Assembly: GCA_014529385.2 (NCBI GenBank)
Contig: CM043942.1
Location: 49,486,274-49,550,273 of the forward strand
DNA from: Adiantum capillus-veneris
Lineage: Eukaryota > Streptophyta > Polypodiopsida > Polypodiales > Pteridaceae
DNA length: 64,000 bases
Direction of reading: 5' to 3'
A program made the translations under genes and the position numbers. How positions within the stretch are numbered: the first letter of the stretch is position 1; the number at the start of each line of letters is the position of its first letter. Of the stretch, positions 32,714 to 43,651 are shown one piece after another. The notes below the pieces were generated by a model. The model saw only the letters and a program-made list of their open reading frames with translations. It searched no databases and was not told the origin of the DNA.

Positions 32714-34562
32714 GCTCGTAACTCTGCCCTAGCTTGTAACTCTGCACAGGCCTGCGTCCTCTTCGATCTCCTTGTTTCCCCTCCCATCCCGCCCCGCCCC
32801 ACATCTGAATCTACAGCCCACCAACCCCGCCCCGCACCACCAATGACGGTCCATCATCTACCCTAAATCAACGGCCTGTCTACATGAATTTGAGAGTGGA
32901 TTACTCTCTGTGAAACTGGAGGATAATACTTTAGGGAGCACGAAGCAAAAGAGCAGGCTGAGCGTGAACGACTTCAAAAAAAATGGCAAAGGGAGCAAGA
33001 GCAGATCAAAAGTAAATTCCACCACTAGCTCTGTATGCAAGGGGGTACTGGTGCTTTGTTGTGTTTTTTCTAACAAAGGTGGAGGTCACTGCATCTGCAA
33101 ATGAACCATTAGAGATTACTTATAGCTATTGGTGTCACCCACTTATCCAAAGTTTCAAAGCCTCCCTAGCGCCCCCCTAATTTTTGACAGAGCCACCCAT
33201 GTGCTTCTCTAAAAACACAATGTTGGAGCTTTCTCCCCAGACTGTGTTTGAAAACAAAGGCAACACATCCCATAGTGGATACATTTAGACCCCCGCAGGG
33301 ACTGCAGGAAACGCTGCTTGGGAGGCAAAAAGAAAATTTTAAAAGACACCCCTCAGTTCATTGTTTTTGGTGGAATTTGCATCGTTCTTAGACGGTCCTT
33401 CAACAAATTCTATGGTATTTTTTCCCAAGAGATTTGATTGGGCATCAGAAGGCTCTTGCAAAGCAATTGAGTGCAAGAAGCCATGTGACTGTGACCCCTC
33501 TATTGGGCCAGCCCTAGGAAACTGGAAGGAAGCTTCCGCGCAGAGTAACGGCGACCACAGTGCATGCACTGTCCCAAGCACACATTCAAACCATATTTGC
33601 TTTACTTTGATAAGACTTTATAGAGGTGTGACCAAACCTGAATTATGCGGCGATGACCAGCACCATCAGCAAAGCTCTCTGTCAGATCCTTTTGTGAACA
33701 CCGTCCCATTCCTCGCTCACTCGATAGGGAGCTCGTTCTGTACAGTAAGCCTAGGAAATCACCTGAATGAATATCATTGGCTGAAAAATTCAAAATTGAT
33801 GGTCTTGTCCTCTTCACTAATTTAGCAGTGCATCTGCAGGGCACACGGCTGTGTGCTTAAGGGATGACAAAAACAATTATGGGTGGCAGAATCAGGTCAC
33901 AAGAATGAACATGTAATTATTAGCTAATTCAAAGTTTGATCTTCATGGTGAATTGTGACGTTCTTCATGGTGAATCGTAATGTTGCCTTGCTAATTGGAA
34001 TTGGAGCCGATCTCTTGAGATAGCTAATTCTAGTGTTAGAAGATTTCGGCTACTGATGATGTATTAGTTTAGACAATCGACTGGACAGAGAATCAGAAAC
34101 TGAACCGGAATTTATCTACTGGAATGAGAACCAGACTACCTAGTGAGAATAATATTCAGATTTAGATTCAGAGTACTGAATACAGAGTAAGTGTAACTGG
34201 AATATCTGCCGTGATTGGAATTACAGATGAAAGATTACAATAAGTATGATGTGATTTACAGTTAGAGTATAGCCCAACAACAACTGCCAATGATTGACAA
34301 CTCAAGTACAAATGCCTCCAAAATGCTAATCTGACTATGCTCAAGATTGTGCTAACCCAAATGCCAACCCGATTACAATGTAATGGGCCCTATTTATATA
34401 CCTTGGGTTTACCATGGTAATTACCGTAGTAATTACTTGACAATTCACTGCCCGTCTCCTAAGAGAACGTTCCCACTTAGTGAAACTGTCTCAGCCGTCT
34501 ACAGTAATGGTTCGGGTTTTGTGAAGGGGGAGGAAATCATCGCTATTGTTCATGGGAGGAGT
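32713..34562. other. Unassigned region
   Basis: No transposon homology recognised. A C-rich stretch lies near 32760-32850. A 154-codon plus-strand ORF occurs at 33361-33825 (MFLVEFASFLDG...), overlapping minus-strand ORFs of similar size, with no motif I recognise, so it may be chance. A TATTTATATACC sequence at 34392-34403 is weakly TATA-like. Confidence 0.5.
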
Positions 34563-35313
34563 GGTGGCAGCAACAGCTAGCTGATGAGGCACATTCACAT
34601 GTGGATCTTCTTCCACTACATCCAGATGTACGTGCGAAGTTTAACAGTAGTGCATCTCGGGAACATGTAAGGATGATGGATGGAAAACCGTATGGATATC
34701 ATAATATGATTTTCAGTTGGATTAACACAGAAACTGACAATAGCTCAACAAGTTTTTTCAGAACTCTACTATGATGCAACAGATGAGTTAGAAGAACACT
34801 CAGCTACCTCAGATGATTTGGGGTCGGAAAAAAAAACATGTTAGAGCTAAGCTACTCATGAAAGGAGGGCTGGAAAAGTATTTTGACTTTCCTAACCAAA
34901 AACCGAGAAGACAGGAATGGTATAGACAAAAAAGAGACACTAGAAATTTGAAAGCTAGACCTATGCCATCAGTTCCCAATAGAACACAGTTCCTGATGCA
35001 TATAGATGCACATGATTGTGTCAAGGACAAAATCAGTGGCAGATATCCTTCAAACAAAAATTTAGAAATGTCAAAAACATCGAGAAAAAAAAGAAAGGAC
35101 ACTCAAGCAAAACCTAAAAAAGAATTTCCACCTCCAGTTGATGCACATCTGGTATGGCTCCAAATTCTTACTAGTGCTTCTTCTACGATCCTTCTGGCCA
35201 TTTGGAACTCAGCTCATGTGCTTGGCCTTGATGTTAATGTAGGTGATGTCTGTTATGACTGTTTGGACGCGAATGCAGAGACTAAGCGGCAAACATGTGG
35301 AATGAAGCATTGA
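34563..35313 (+). pseudogene. Unrecognised ORF, possible gene fragment
   Basis: An open plus-strand stretch reads HSHVDLLPLHPDVRAKFN... from about 34563, then shifts frame near 34735-34840 into a 166-codon ORF (34813-35313) starting MIWGRKKKHVRAK. The upstream part of that region carries YYDATDELEEHSATSDDLGSE in another frame. The second ORF is very basic (KKKHVRAK, SRKKRKDTQAKPKK) and ends with a hydrophobic, Cys-containing tail. I recognise no family. Continuity of protein-like sequence over 700 bp with small shifts suggests a decayed host gene or exon, but chance is possible. Confidence 0.35.
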
Positions 35314-35324
35314 ATAAAAGGTTG

Positions 35325-35358
35325 GGCGCGCGCGCGCGCGCACACACACACACACACA
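35325..35358. repeat. (GC)n(CA)n microsatellite
   Basis: Eight GC units followed by nine CA units. Alternating purine-pyrimidine tract able to adopt Z-DNA. Confidence 0.95.
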
Positions 35359-36738
35359 GAGAAGTTGAAATGAAATTAAATTTTATGTTGGAACTTGGGG
35401 GTGTAGGGGTGCTCTTTGTACTTTGTTTGTTGGCTTTCGTTCTTCCTGCTAGTTATGTGGGTCTTCCATTATGGTAGGTGGGCAAATCCTTTGCCTATGG
35501 TCCCTGCGGTGGGCAAATCGTTTGCCTCTCCTGCGGTTGGCATTGGCACCCTTTGCATCATCTATTAGGACGTGCATCCTCTGTCTTGCCTTTTTTTCTA
35601 GCAAGGGTCCAAGGATTCCCATATACAACCACCTTGCCTGCTGTGGACACCAATGGCCATGCATGCCTACATTGTGTCCACAACTTGTTTCCATGATTGA
35701 TGGCTTGCCTCAATGCTAGATTATGTTAGCATATTGCCACCCGTCCATGCCACTCTCATTCCACACAACCAATTGACATGCCCTTCATTACCACATCATA
35801 TCTGATTGCCCCTTGCTCCCAATAACAGTGCCACCGCTTGTCTGCTAGATACAAGTGGTAAAGATAAGGGATGACTACACTTTGAAGCATATGTGACTTA
35901 GTATTGTGCTCAATACCTAGATAGGAGTACTTGTATAAAAATACTTATGTATAAGATATGTATCATGGTTTATTCAATAATTGATAATTGATAGTAGACA
36001 TAAGATCTATCATTTAAGGTTGATGCAGCAAGTGTTCTCAAGCGCAATGTTTCTATTTAAAAAGTTTAATCTTTTAATGGGTTGTTTAGTAATGTGTTTT
36101 GATTTGATAAATGAAGTTTTCTATGGTTGTTTATGAGCATGCCATTATTTGTTATTTAGAGAACAATCCATTTCATCTGTGCCTTAAATCCCATGTGGGA
36201 AGCCTACTGAGTAGGTGGCTAGTATCGTTTGTTTCGAGATTGAGATTTGTATCAGTTTATAGGGGAGATGTTGTCCATTTTTTGACAAATTACATTGAAT
36301 CGATTGGTTTATTTTAATGTGGTATTCATTATATTTGTTTCTTTTCATAGTGGTTTGTTTTCTCAAATGAAAACACACTACAACCTACACTTCCGTTCAT
36401 TTGCAATTTAACATATATTTTTGCAAAAGCATGTGCTTCTAAAATTGTTTTGTTACTAGTATGCATAAAATAGTGGGTCATTACATTCCGTATGAAATCC
36501 GTTCGAGGGGGGATGGCTCATTGCGATAATGTCCATATCTTGTCTATATGTAGGGGGTAGGCTAGCATGCAAGATATCGTACATAGGGGGTTTCTCTAAT
36601 TTGGATGCACGCAGGTGACATCCCCCTATTACTAATAGTAAATCCCCCAGGCGGGTATTTCAACTACAGATTCATGTCCCTCCAAGTTAGGTGGTGATGC
36701 TAAATGTTCCTCATCATTCATTACCGAGTTAGGCCTGT
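35359..36738. other. Unassigned region
   Basis: No convincing coding sequence; short ORFs on both strands near 35450-35720 overlap each other and look like chance. From about 36480 the sequence has C-runs and repeated phrases ('aggggg', 'gatatcgtac'). The left end of the minus-strand gag starts at 36739. Confidence 0.5.
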
Positions 36739-37960
36739 TCATATGTGAAAATTGCGGTAACCTAGCCTGTAATTCTCCACATTGAGAAGCGATCGAAGTG
36801 CTACGAATAACTCTGGATCTCCGTATAACTTAGATATGATAGTGGTGCGGATTTCTGAGGACATGAAATCCATCATCTTGGCAACATTCAATGGCATCTT
36901 GTGGGACGTAGGACCCTGACAAGAGAATGGTGAAGATGGAATCTCCACTTCCTCAAGGGGGTCGGGCATTTCCTCACCAAACATTCTTTCCAGTAGAAAA
37001 GGTATATGTCCACTTTCAGATGTCCTAAGTTCTAAACTCACTCTCTTCCCGAATGATACCGGGTATGGCTAACGGCCTATGGTTCTTGTGAGGTTGAACT
37101 TGTGTGAGAAACACTGTGTCTGACATCTTGATATGCTTGGGTTCAGGCTCTATCTCTCGTTGAGTCTCTTCCACCAAACCCCTCAATTGTTGGACTCGTT
37201 CAATTTCCGCTGCTGGGTTTGGATAGGTTCCGATCTTTTTCTTGGATTTCTCAGTTTTCATCCCTTGTGGATTATCTTGGGGTTTGCAACTGGGTGGATT
37301 AACTTTGAATACTCTTTTTCTGACCATTGCAATTCCCTCACGCTTTCCCTAGCAATGTTTCCGCTCGATTCCCTCCCATGATTCTCCTCACTGGCTTTTT
37401 CCTTTATAGTAACAATTTTGGTCTCCGTGGTCTCTATCAAATCTGAGTCATCCTCATATTCATTCATATACACAGGATCCTCTCTTGTCCCTATGTTAGT
37501 CTTTGAACTAGGTTTTGAGCTAGAAGCACTAAGGGATCTCTTTCTTTGTGTTTTCTTCTTCTTCGCTCGGCCAATGGATGCAGCATCTCTCTCTTCGAGG
37601 ATGTAATTTTGCTTTTGGAGCATCGACCGTGTGAGTGCATTTACTGGTGCTATGTTTGTAGTTTGTGGTGTCCCATTGATAATATCTATTAAGTTCAGTG
37701 GTGTGATATTTGGAGTATTTGGATTGTTAGGACATTGTGCGATCAAATGATATATGCCACAACGATTACAAGTGAGTATTGGCATTCACAATGCACCCCC
37801 TTGAATTTTTTGCATTAGTGTAGCATTCTTTTGCATTCTAATAGGACACTCAGCTACTTGATGTGGTCCACCACATTTGTAGCACTGAAGAGGTGGTCTC
37901 CTAGTAAAACTATTGATATTTTGGCCTCTTGCTGCTAGAGTAGTAGCTTGATATACGGGT
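36739..37960 (-). pseudogene. gag: Gag C-terminal part, zinc knuckles 3 and 4
   Basis: Three overlapping frames (37258-37785, 37025-37327, 36739-37041) plus readable sequence to 37960. Knuckles: CYKCGGPHQVAEC near 37850-37890 and CNRCGIYHLIAQC near 37730-37780. They resemble the doublet in the Gag at 8856-10007. Then a basic segment (GRAKKKKTQRKRSLSASSSKPSSK) and an acidic tail. Frameshifts show decay. Confidence 0.7.
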
Positions 37961-37971
37961 TTGATTTATCC

Positions 37972-38529
37972 TCAATGGTCCTCCATGTAGTACTTGGGGC
38001 ACTCCTCAAGAGAATCTATGTCCTCGTCACAATCCAAATAAGTACTAGATGGCTCACAACCCACTTGGTTCATAGGTGTAACTCTTGGATGAGGGGGTTG
38101 TGGTCCTAGCACTGGGGGTGGCAATGGTGTGGTTTGGACAACATTTTGGGCTCTAGGAACCATGTGCTGTGATGACAATTTTTGCTCAACAGGTGGGGTA
38201 GGAATCAATGCAGGAACTCAAGGTGAGTCTGTCCAAGCTACAGGTGGTCTATTTTACATGATGCATTTAAGCATTAGGCAATCCTTAACTTGATGGACAT
38301 ACCTACCACATGCGTTACAAGTCCCGTTAAACTTCACTCTGAAAGTAGGACATTCACTCGTACTATGTGGGCCTAAGCAAATTGAGCACCATTGTTTCTC
38401 CCTTCCTGGATACATATGAGTGTTTTGTGGAGCAGGATTACCCCTAAGGCTTTCTTGGATAGCCTTGGTGAGATCTGCTAAAGTCATCTCAGATATATTT
38501 GGCTCTTTAGCAATAGGCTTTATGGTCAT
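37972..38529 (-). pseudogene. gag: Gag middle part, zinc knuckles 1 and 2
   Basis: 38254-38529 holds CSICLGPHSTSEC and CNACGRYVHQVKDC, two CCHC knuckles 11 residues apart. 37972-38208 is a Pro-rich linker (PLPPPVLGPQPPHPRVTP) ending in an acidic stretch. With the C-terminal pair this Gag has four knuckles, which suggests duplication of a knuckle doublet. Confidence 0.75.
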
Positions 38530-38541
38530 TGGCTCATGCCC

Positions 38542-39045
38542 CTATGCTTGTGAGCTAGTAGATTTAGGCTCAACAGACACTCTTTCTCCTTGAATCATTA
38601 AGTTATCCTCCAATTGGATCGCATTGGTGGTGACTGCTTCCCAAGTGGTGATACCTCTAATGACTAGGCCATTGTAGATATCCTCATGTCGTGATCCCCT
38701 AATGAATCTATCTAGAAATTGGTTATTATTGAAGAGCTCATTTGGATTACAACGAGAATTCAAATGCTTCAAGTGAGTAATAAAGTCTCTCACCGACTCT
38801 TCTTTCTCTCGTTGGGCCTTCTGGGGCTGAGAGGCTACACCCCAAATCAATCCCTCTCGTATGTATTCTTTCAACAACAATCTCTTAAGAGTAGGGTAAA
38901 TCATTTTTTCTTCCACCCTTAGGGTTCTATACCAATCCCCAACCTTCCCACTTAAGGTTAGGCTTAAAGCATTACTCTTATGCAGGTCATTGTGTTCTCC
39001 TAGAGAATCGCATATTTGTTCAAAAACTTTGATATGCTTTCTCAC
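38542..39045 (-). pseudogene. gag: Gag capsid domain
   Basis: 167 residues with HIKVFEQICDSLGEHNDLHKSNALSLTLSGKVGDWYRTL, LLKEYIREG, REKEESVRDFITHLKHLNSRCN and LDRFIRGSRHEDIYNGLVIRGI. This is the Retrotrans_gag fold with its usual W and the 'ESVRDFI' helix. An upstream frame break near 39046-39156 separates it from the N-terminal linker. Confidence 0.82.
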
Positions 39046-39155
39046 ATCCCCGTCTCCACTAAATTTTTGTGTGAGCTTGGCTATATGTACTACCTTACTC
39101 TAGGTTCTCTATCAGACATGTTACGCATATTCTCAGCAATAGATCGACCAATAGC

Positions 39156-40126
39156 TTAAGCAAATGTTGCCAAGTCACCTAAGTGACCAGGCACCGTGGG
39201 TGAAGGCGCTCCAGAGACTACATGTGGAGTAGGTATTGGCATTGGGCTTGTCGCATAGGAAGCCCTTGGGTTCCACGTTTGGTATGGTGTTGTGCCATGT
39301 GGCGGTCCAAAGTTCATATGTGTGGCCCTAGGCATAGCAGACGTCGGATGTGACATGCTAGTGCTAGCTGGTATGGTCCCATGGAAATAAGAGCTTGGGT
39401 GTTGTGGTTGCAGAGCATAGGTAGTTGAAACAATGGGAGGGGTAGGAACTACATGAGTACGAGGACCTATAGGTGTATATGATTGATACCCACTTGTAGG
39501 TATTGTTGCAGCCATTGAGCTACCATGTAGCGGTGCTTTACTAACAAATGAGGTCCATGGCGTGTTTCTTGGCATGCCCATCATTGGGGTATGCATGGTA
39601 GTTGTGGTGTGATCAAGTGAAAGATGAGATAGACTCGGAAAGATAAAGCTATCACTTGTGGGCTCAGATTGCACTAAGACCCCTGGCAAAACAGCATATG
39701 AAGGATCCATCGGACTTATCGAGGGAGTCTCCATTTGCGATAAGGTTGGTTGTTTAGCCTTCCCTGTATCCAAGAATCTCATGAGACCCGTTGAAGGCAT
39801 GTGGACCCCTTGTTCTGTCTCTCTAGCTCAATAACCCTATGGATGACCTCACAAACTCTTTGTTGTTGATCCTCTATACTAGAAGCACTCATTGTGGATT
39901 GTAGGACATCTAACCAACCCACATGATAGGTGTGACTTGTGTATAGTTTAGTTAGAGTTTCCATTTGTAGTTCGTACTCCCTGTTTTCATATAGGAATGC
40001 TCCATCTAGGATTGAGGTGCTATGGGTGTCCTTTGAACTAGATGCAATGTGGCTCTCTATGGGTTGACCCTTAGTGGTTGCTAATTCAGGAGCACTCAAT
40101 TGCTCTCCTAGCAAGGATATTGACAT
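39156..40126 (-). pseudogene. gag: Gag N-terminal linker, Pro/Thr/Ser/His-rich
   Basis: Two frames (39779-40126 and 39156-39800). The first contains a charged helical part (RVCEVIHRVIELERQNKGS), the second a long low-complexity region rich in P, T, S, H and M (PTSGYQSYTPIGPRTHVVPT). No known domain. The position between the Gag start and capsid domain assigns it to gag. Confidence 0.65.
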
Positions 40127-40140
40127 AGGGGCCTTCGCTT

Positions 40141-40704
40141 TTAACTCCTTCCATTGCTCTGCCTTGCGTAGGCTCTCGATTTCCTTTTCCCTCTCCCCGC
40201 AAGGATATATCGCTCAACCTCTTGCACTTTGGCAAGGCTTCTACCATCAGGTAATATAACCTCGGAGGGGAATAGCTCTGAAGAGTCAGGGGGTGCAGTG
40301 AATGGAGTATTCATGTGCACACTCTCCACGAGCATGGGATCTACGTTGTTCATGAGTGGTGAATTTACTTCCCCACCCCCTTCATTTACATCGTTAGCTC
40401 CATGTTCGGAGCGAGTGGCTCTACTAAAGGTTTCCTTCAAGTGGCTAAGCACGCTTGACCCGGACCATGGGCCCATGGCATGCATGTCTTGGCTTGAGCT
40501 ATAAGGATTAGGCATTGGGTAATTCTCCATGACGTCGTAGTCAGAGGAAGAGTCACTAGATACAATATGCGGGTCCTGAGTGGTACTACCTTGGGTTCTC
40601 GCTGAGGGCCCGAAACCTAAGGTAGGTGGGTATTGAGAACTCCCGTAAGTCGAAATGCTTGCTAGTTGCTCGGCCTCTAGCACACAACAAGAGCGCAGAT
40701 GCAT
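40141..40704 (-). CDS. gag: Gag N-terminal segment
   Basis: 187 codons from MHLRSCCVLEAEQ. It contains SDSSSDYDVMENYPMPNPYSSSQDM and LKETFSRATRSEHGANDVNEGGGEVNSPLM, matched by the plus-strand fragment near 60048-60245. The N-terminal MHLRS recalls the LRSG start of Tat/Athila Gag. The C-terminal part is strongly basic (GRGKRKSRAYARQSNGRS). A frame break follows before 40126. Confidence 0.72.
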   Translation of the reverse strand: MHLRSCCVLEAEQLASISTYGSSQYPPTLGFGPSARTQGSTTQDPHIVSSDSSSDYDVMENYPMPNPYSSSQDMHAMGPWSGSSVLSHLKETFSRATRSEHGANDVNEGGGEVNSPLMNNVDPMLVESVHMNTPFTAPPDSSELFPSEVILPDGRSLAKVQEVERYILAGRGKRKSRAYARQSNGRS

Positions 40705-41520
40705 GTGCCTTTAGCACCCTACAAGCGTTGATGAATACCCTCGAAGATTAAACGCTTGATTTTTTGGGCGGTTTGCACCCTGTTTTCACTCGTTTTTTGA
40801 TATTTTTTAATGTTTTTTTACGATTGGTTTTTGGGTTAGAGTGTGTGATAGCTCGAAACGAGCGTATCGCTTAGGGGGTTGTGGTGTGCTTTACAACACA
40901 GCGTTTGGTTACCGAAGCTCCGATGGTCCTCAAAAGGTCCATTTTTACTTATGCGTGAGGCTAAATTAAGTAATTCTAAAGGGTGACTGAGGCTTGAGCC
41001 TGAGTGTAGGCTTGGACTTGGGCTTGGGCTTGGGCCTCGAGAATATTCCCGATCCTGGTCCTACCTTTAAATTATTATTTTTTTTAAGAATTTAACTTTT
41101 CTTTTTTTAAAAATAAATATTTTTTGCTTTTTTTTTTGGATAAGGTCGCCACGGTCGCGCTATGTGCGTGAGCGCACACACACACACACACACACACACC
41201 TAATCTACCTACTTTCAACTAACAGAGCTACTGCTACACACTAACACAGTACTACAACAACTAAATAGCTAACCTTTCTACTTACTGTACCTTACAGATC
41301 TAACATTATACCACTAATACCTTAAAGCTAACACCTTATACATAGAAAAACACATTACCTTATAGAAAAAAACTAAAACCTTACTAGCAGAAAATAGTAC
41401 ACTTGTAAAAATTTCACAAATCCTTCTCCACATCCACACACCTTCTTTCTCTACCTTTTCGACCTTTCACAATGCACCACAAAGCAGCATAGAGTGCTAT
41501 CCGAGCTTCGTGCAAGGCAT
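40705..41520 (-). other. Leader of the gag-only element
   Basis: Non-coding leader, 0.8 kb. It contains a CA run (41174-41199), repeated 'cttgggcttggg' phrases near 41010-41030, and poly-T stretches near 41070-41140. The same leader, inverted, is found at about 59105-59880. Confidence 0.7.
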
Positions 41521-41539
41521 ATCCCCGGCAACGGTGCCA
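41521..41539 (-). other. Primer-binding site
   Basis: On the minus strand TGGCACCGTTGCCGGGGAT, three bases after the LTR end CGCACA. Tat/Athila-type PBS. Confidence 0.88.
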
Positions 41540-41542
41540 AAA

Positions 41543-42138
41543 TGTGCGCATCTGTTGCATGTGTCAAAGCAAGGGACTTGCCATACACTATGTGCGAGCC
41601 ACAAATGGATCCAAGCACACAACCAGACTAATCTAGCAAGCTCAAGAAAGCAAGGGTGTGTCACTCACCGCCCTACGCTCACCTTCGTGGAGGATTCCTC
41701 GTGTAAAGAAGAGGGAGCTACCACCATGCCGCGCTCAACCACCTCGCCGTCATCATACCGTCACAATGCTCGATCGCATCGCACACACACTCTCTCTGTC
41801 TCCCTCTCTCTCTCTCTCTCTCACGCACGCGCACACACACACACACACACACACACAAGGAATGAAGAAGAAGATGGAGATGGAGCAAGAGCACTCTTCA
41901 ATTGCACAAATGAGAGAATGAGACATTTTAGGTTTAAATTAACTTTTATATGGGCTCATTCGTTCACATTTGGGCACTCACACTTAGTCAATCCTTATAT
42001 GTTCCAGGTTTAGAGTGCGCCTCTCATCAGCAATCACTCTTACCCTTTTCCTATTGGATCGACAAGCCCGGTCCTTGACTCAATTAAATAATGATAAGGC
42101 GTCCGCTGATGGTGATAGGGTGTCCGTAAGGGTTAACA
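41543..42138 (-). repeat. 5' LTR of the gag-only element
   Basis: 596 bp. On the minus strand it starts TGTTAACCCTTACGGACACC and ends GATGCGCACA. It contains a compound microsatellite at 41781-41858 (CT and CA on the plus strand). Copies of the same LTR are at 46744 and 56288 on the plus strand. The region upstream of the repeat has the TATATAAAAG-like core promoter clearer in the other copies. Confidence 0.82.
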
Positions 42139-42233
42139 AAGGTCCGGTGAGATTGGCCCATCGGTACAGGTCTGTAGCCTAGCCTGCCGGGCCCGGTGAG
42201 CTACAAGGAAGCCCAAAGGGCCCCAAGGGTATC

Positions 42234-42241
42234 TATAAATA
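42234..42241 (+). promoter_or_regulatory. TATA box upstream of tandem array
   Basis: TATAAATA in the context TATCTATAAATAGGGCACC, close to the plant core promoter consensus. About 380 bp upstream of the tandem array and 900 bp upstream of the ORF at 43145. It could be the core promoter of an LTR or another promoter; no matching copy exists in the window. Confidence 0.55.
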
Positions 42242-42611
42242 GGGCACCTAGGAGGCCCATATTCTTCACAATTCCCATGATTTGCACCTCTGACTTGCCC
42301 AAGTATCCAAACAAAGAATTTCCAGAATTTTCAGAGCCCTCACAAGGAAGACAAAACATTACGGTATAAATTTTAGCTTAATTTCATAAGCTCTTTAACT
42401 ACTTTGTTTTTAAGTTGGTATAACTTTTTTATAATAATGTTTTTGGTAGTTTTAAAAGTATGAAGATCTTGCTTTTCACACCAGCTACAACATGTCAATT
42501 GTGTTCACTTCAGCATTGTCTCTATTTTGGACCGAAAGTGTCATTGTTAAACATGGTTGGTTACGTTTAATAGACTGCTTTCTATGTTTTATGATTGATA
42601 TACGTGATGAT

Positions 42612-43045
42612 AGGCTAGTTCGGTGTTTCTTTTGGCATCAGTCCTGCTATTGGGCTGGAGGTGTCGTTAGATTCATTGAATGATGCCCTTGCTTTTAGGC
42701 TAGTTTGATGTTTCTTTCGGCATCAGTACTACTACAGGGCTGGAGGTGTCATTAGATTCATTGAATGATGCCCTTGCTTTTAGGCTAGTTTGGTGTTTCT
42801 TTCGGCATCAGCTCTACCATTGGGCTAGAGGTGTCGTCAATTTCATCAAATGATGCCCCGCTTTTTAGGCTTAGTTTGGTGTTGCTATCCGCATCAAGCC
42901 TACTATTGGGTTGGAGGTGTTGTTAGTTCCATTGAATGATGCCCTGTTTTGTTGGGTTAGTTCAGTGGTGGTCTCGGCATCAACCCTACTACTGGGTTGG
43001 AGGTGTCATCACTCTCATTGAATGAGTGCCTACTCTTTAAGCTAG
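42612..43045 (+). repeat. Tandem array, about five units of ~86 bp
   Basis: Units begin AGGCTAGTT(T/C)GGTGTTTCTTT and contain GGCATCA, GGGCTGGAGGTGTC and TTCATTGAATGATGCCC. Four fairly good units are followed by a more diverged one and a partial. Within each unit GGCATCA and TGATGCC form an inverted pair, so each can fold into a hairpin. Confidence 0.9.
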
Positions 43046-43144
43046 TGTTGTCATTAGTTTCAATGCATGAAGTATATATTTGTTATAAAATTTAGAGTTA
43101 TGTTGTTTTTAAAAATCATGAAATATGTGATGATTGTAGACTAC

Positions 43145-43651
43145 ATGGATCCTGTGGAAACGAAGGAGTTAAAAACCAAGATCAGAACTCTATTGGTCAC
43201 AGGTATATGTGCCCTAACCACGGAAGAGATCACCTCTATGTTGGAGATTGAGACACGCAAAGATCGTTTCTTTGATACCATAATTGAAGCAGTTCAAACA
43301 CACTTATTAGTTGTAGATGCAAAGGCTATCCGTAGGCTAATAGATAGTATTGTGGGCAATATGACACAATGCTTAAGAGACTTGGGTGTTGATGCACCAG
43401 CGGATGCGGATCTAGCCAAGCTACAACATTGGACTAATATATGGCATGTAGAGAGCTCAAAGTCGCAAAGAGTGCGCAATATTGATGCTCAAGATGTCCA
43501 TAGCCACAAAGCTATATCCATCTTTTATGTAGCAACTTCCTCTCAAGATTCAATTGTAGGAAGATCAGATACAAAAAAGGTGGGTAGTTGGGAACAATAT
43601 GGGTGGTGTAATGTAAGAAGCATGACCCACTGGATTTCTCCCAAGCCATAA
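43145..43651 (+). CDS. Unrecognised ORF after the tandem array
   Basis: Open from an upstream Met at 43067; the likelier start is 43145 (MDPVETKELKTKIRTLL). Residues 1 to about 110 look protein-like, with amphipathic helices (TEEITSMLEIETRKDRFFDTIIEAVQTHLLVV, IRRLIDSIVGNMTQCLRDLGV) and balanced charge. From about 43512 the DNA overlaps an antisense LINE fragment, so the C-terminal third is probably not original. I recognise no family. TATA box, tandem leader and ORF in the same direction suggest the 5' part of an unknown element or gene. Confidence 0.4.
   Translation: MDPVETKELKTKIRTLLVTGICALTTEEITSMLEIETRKDRFFDTIIEAVQTHLLVVDAKAIRRLIDSIVGNMTQCLRDLGVDAPADADLAKLQHWTNIWHVESSKSQRVRNIDAQDVHSHKAISIFYVATSSQDSIVGRSDTKKVGSWEQYGWCNVRSMTHWISPKP

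Larger units (their letters stand above)
36739..42138 (-). mobile_element. Gag-only Ty3/gypsy element with LTR and PBS
   Basis: Read right to left: 5' LTR (42138-41543), PBS, 0.8-kb leader, gag (40704 down to about 36739). No protease, RT or integrase follows. It may be truncated or a non-autonomous gag-only derivative. The leader and Gag start recur on the plus strand at 59105-60275, and the LTR recurs at 46744 and 56288, so the family has at least three members here. Confidence 0.82.

Noticed and set aside
32603-32866. ORFs of both strands reading LSLSLS or ERERER
   Set aside because: They are translations of the CT/GA microsatellite and occur at every such tract (15560, 32620, 41790, 47040, 56560, 63050).
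42612-43045. Satellite or centromeric array
   Set aside because: Only about five units of ~86 bp with no larger array.
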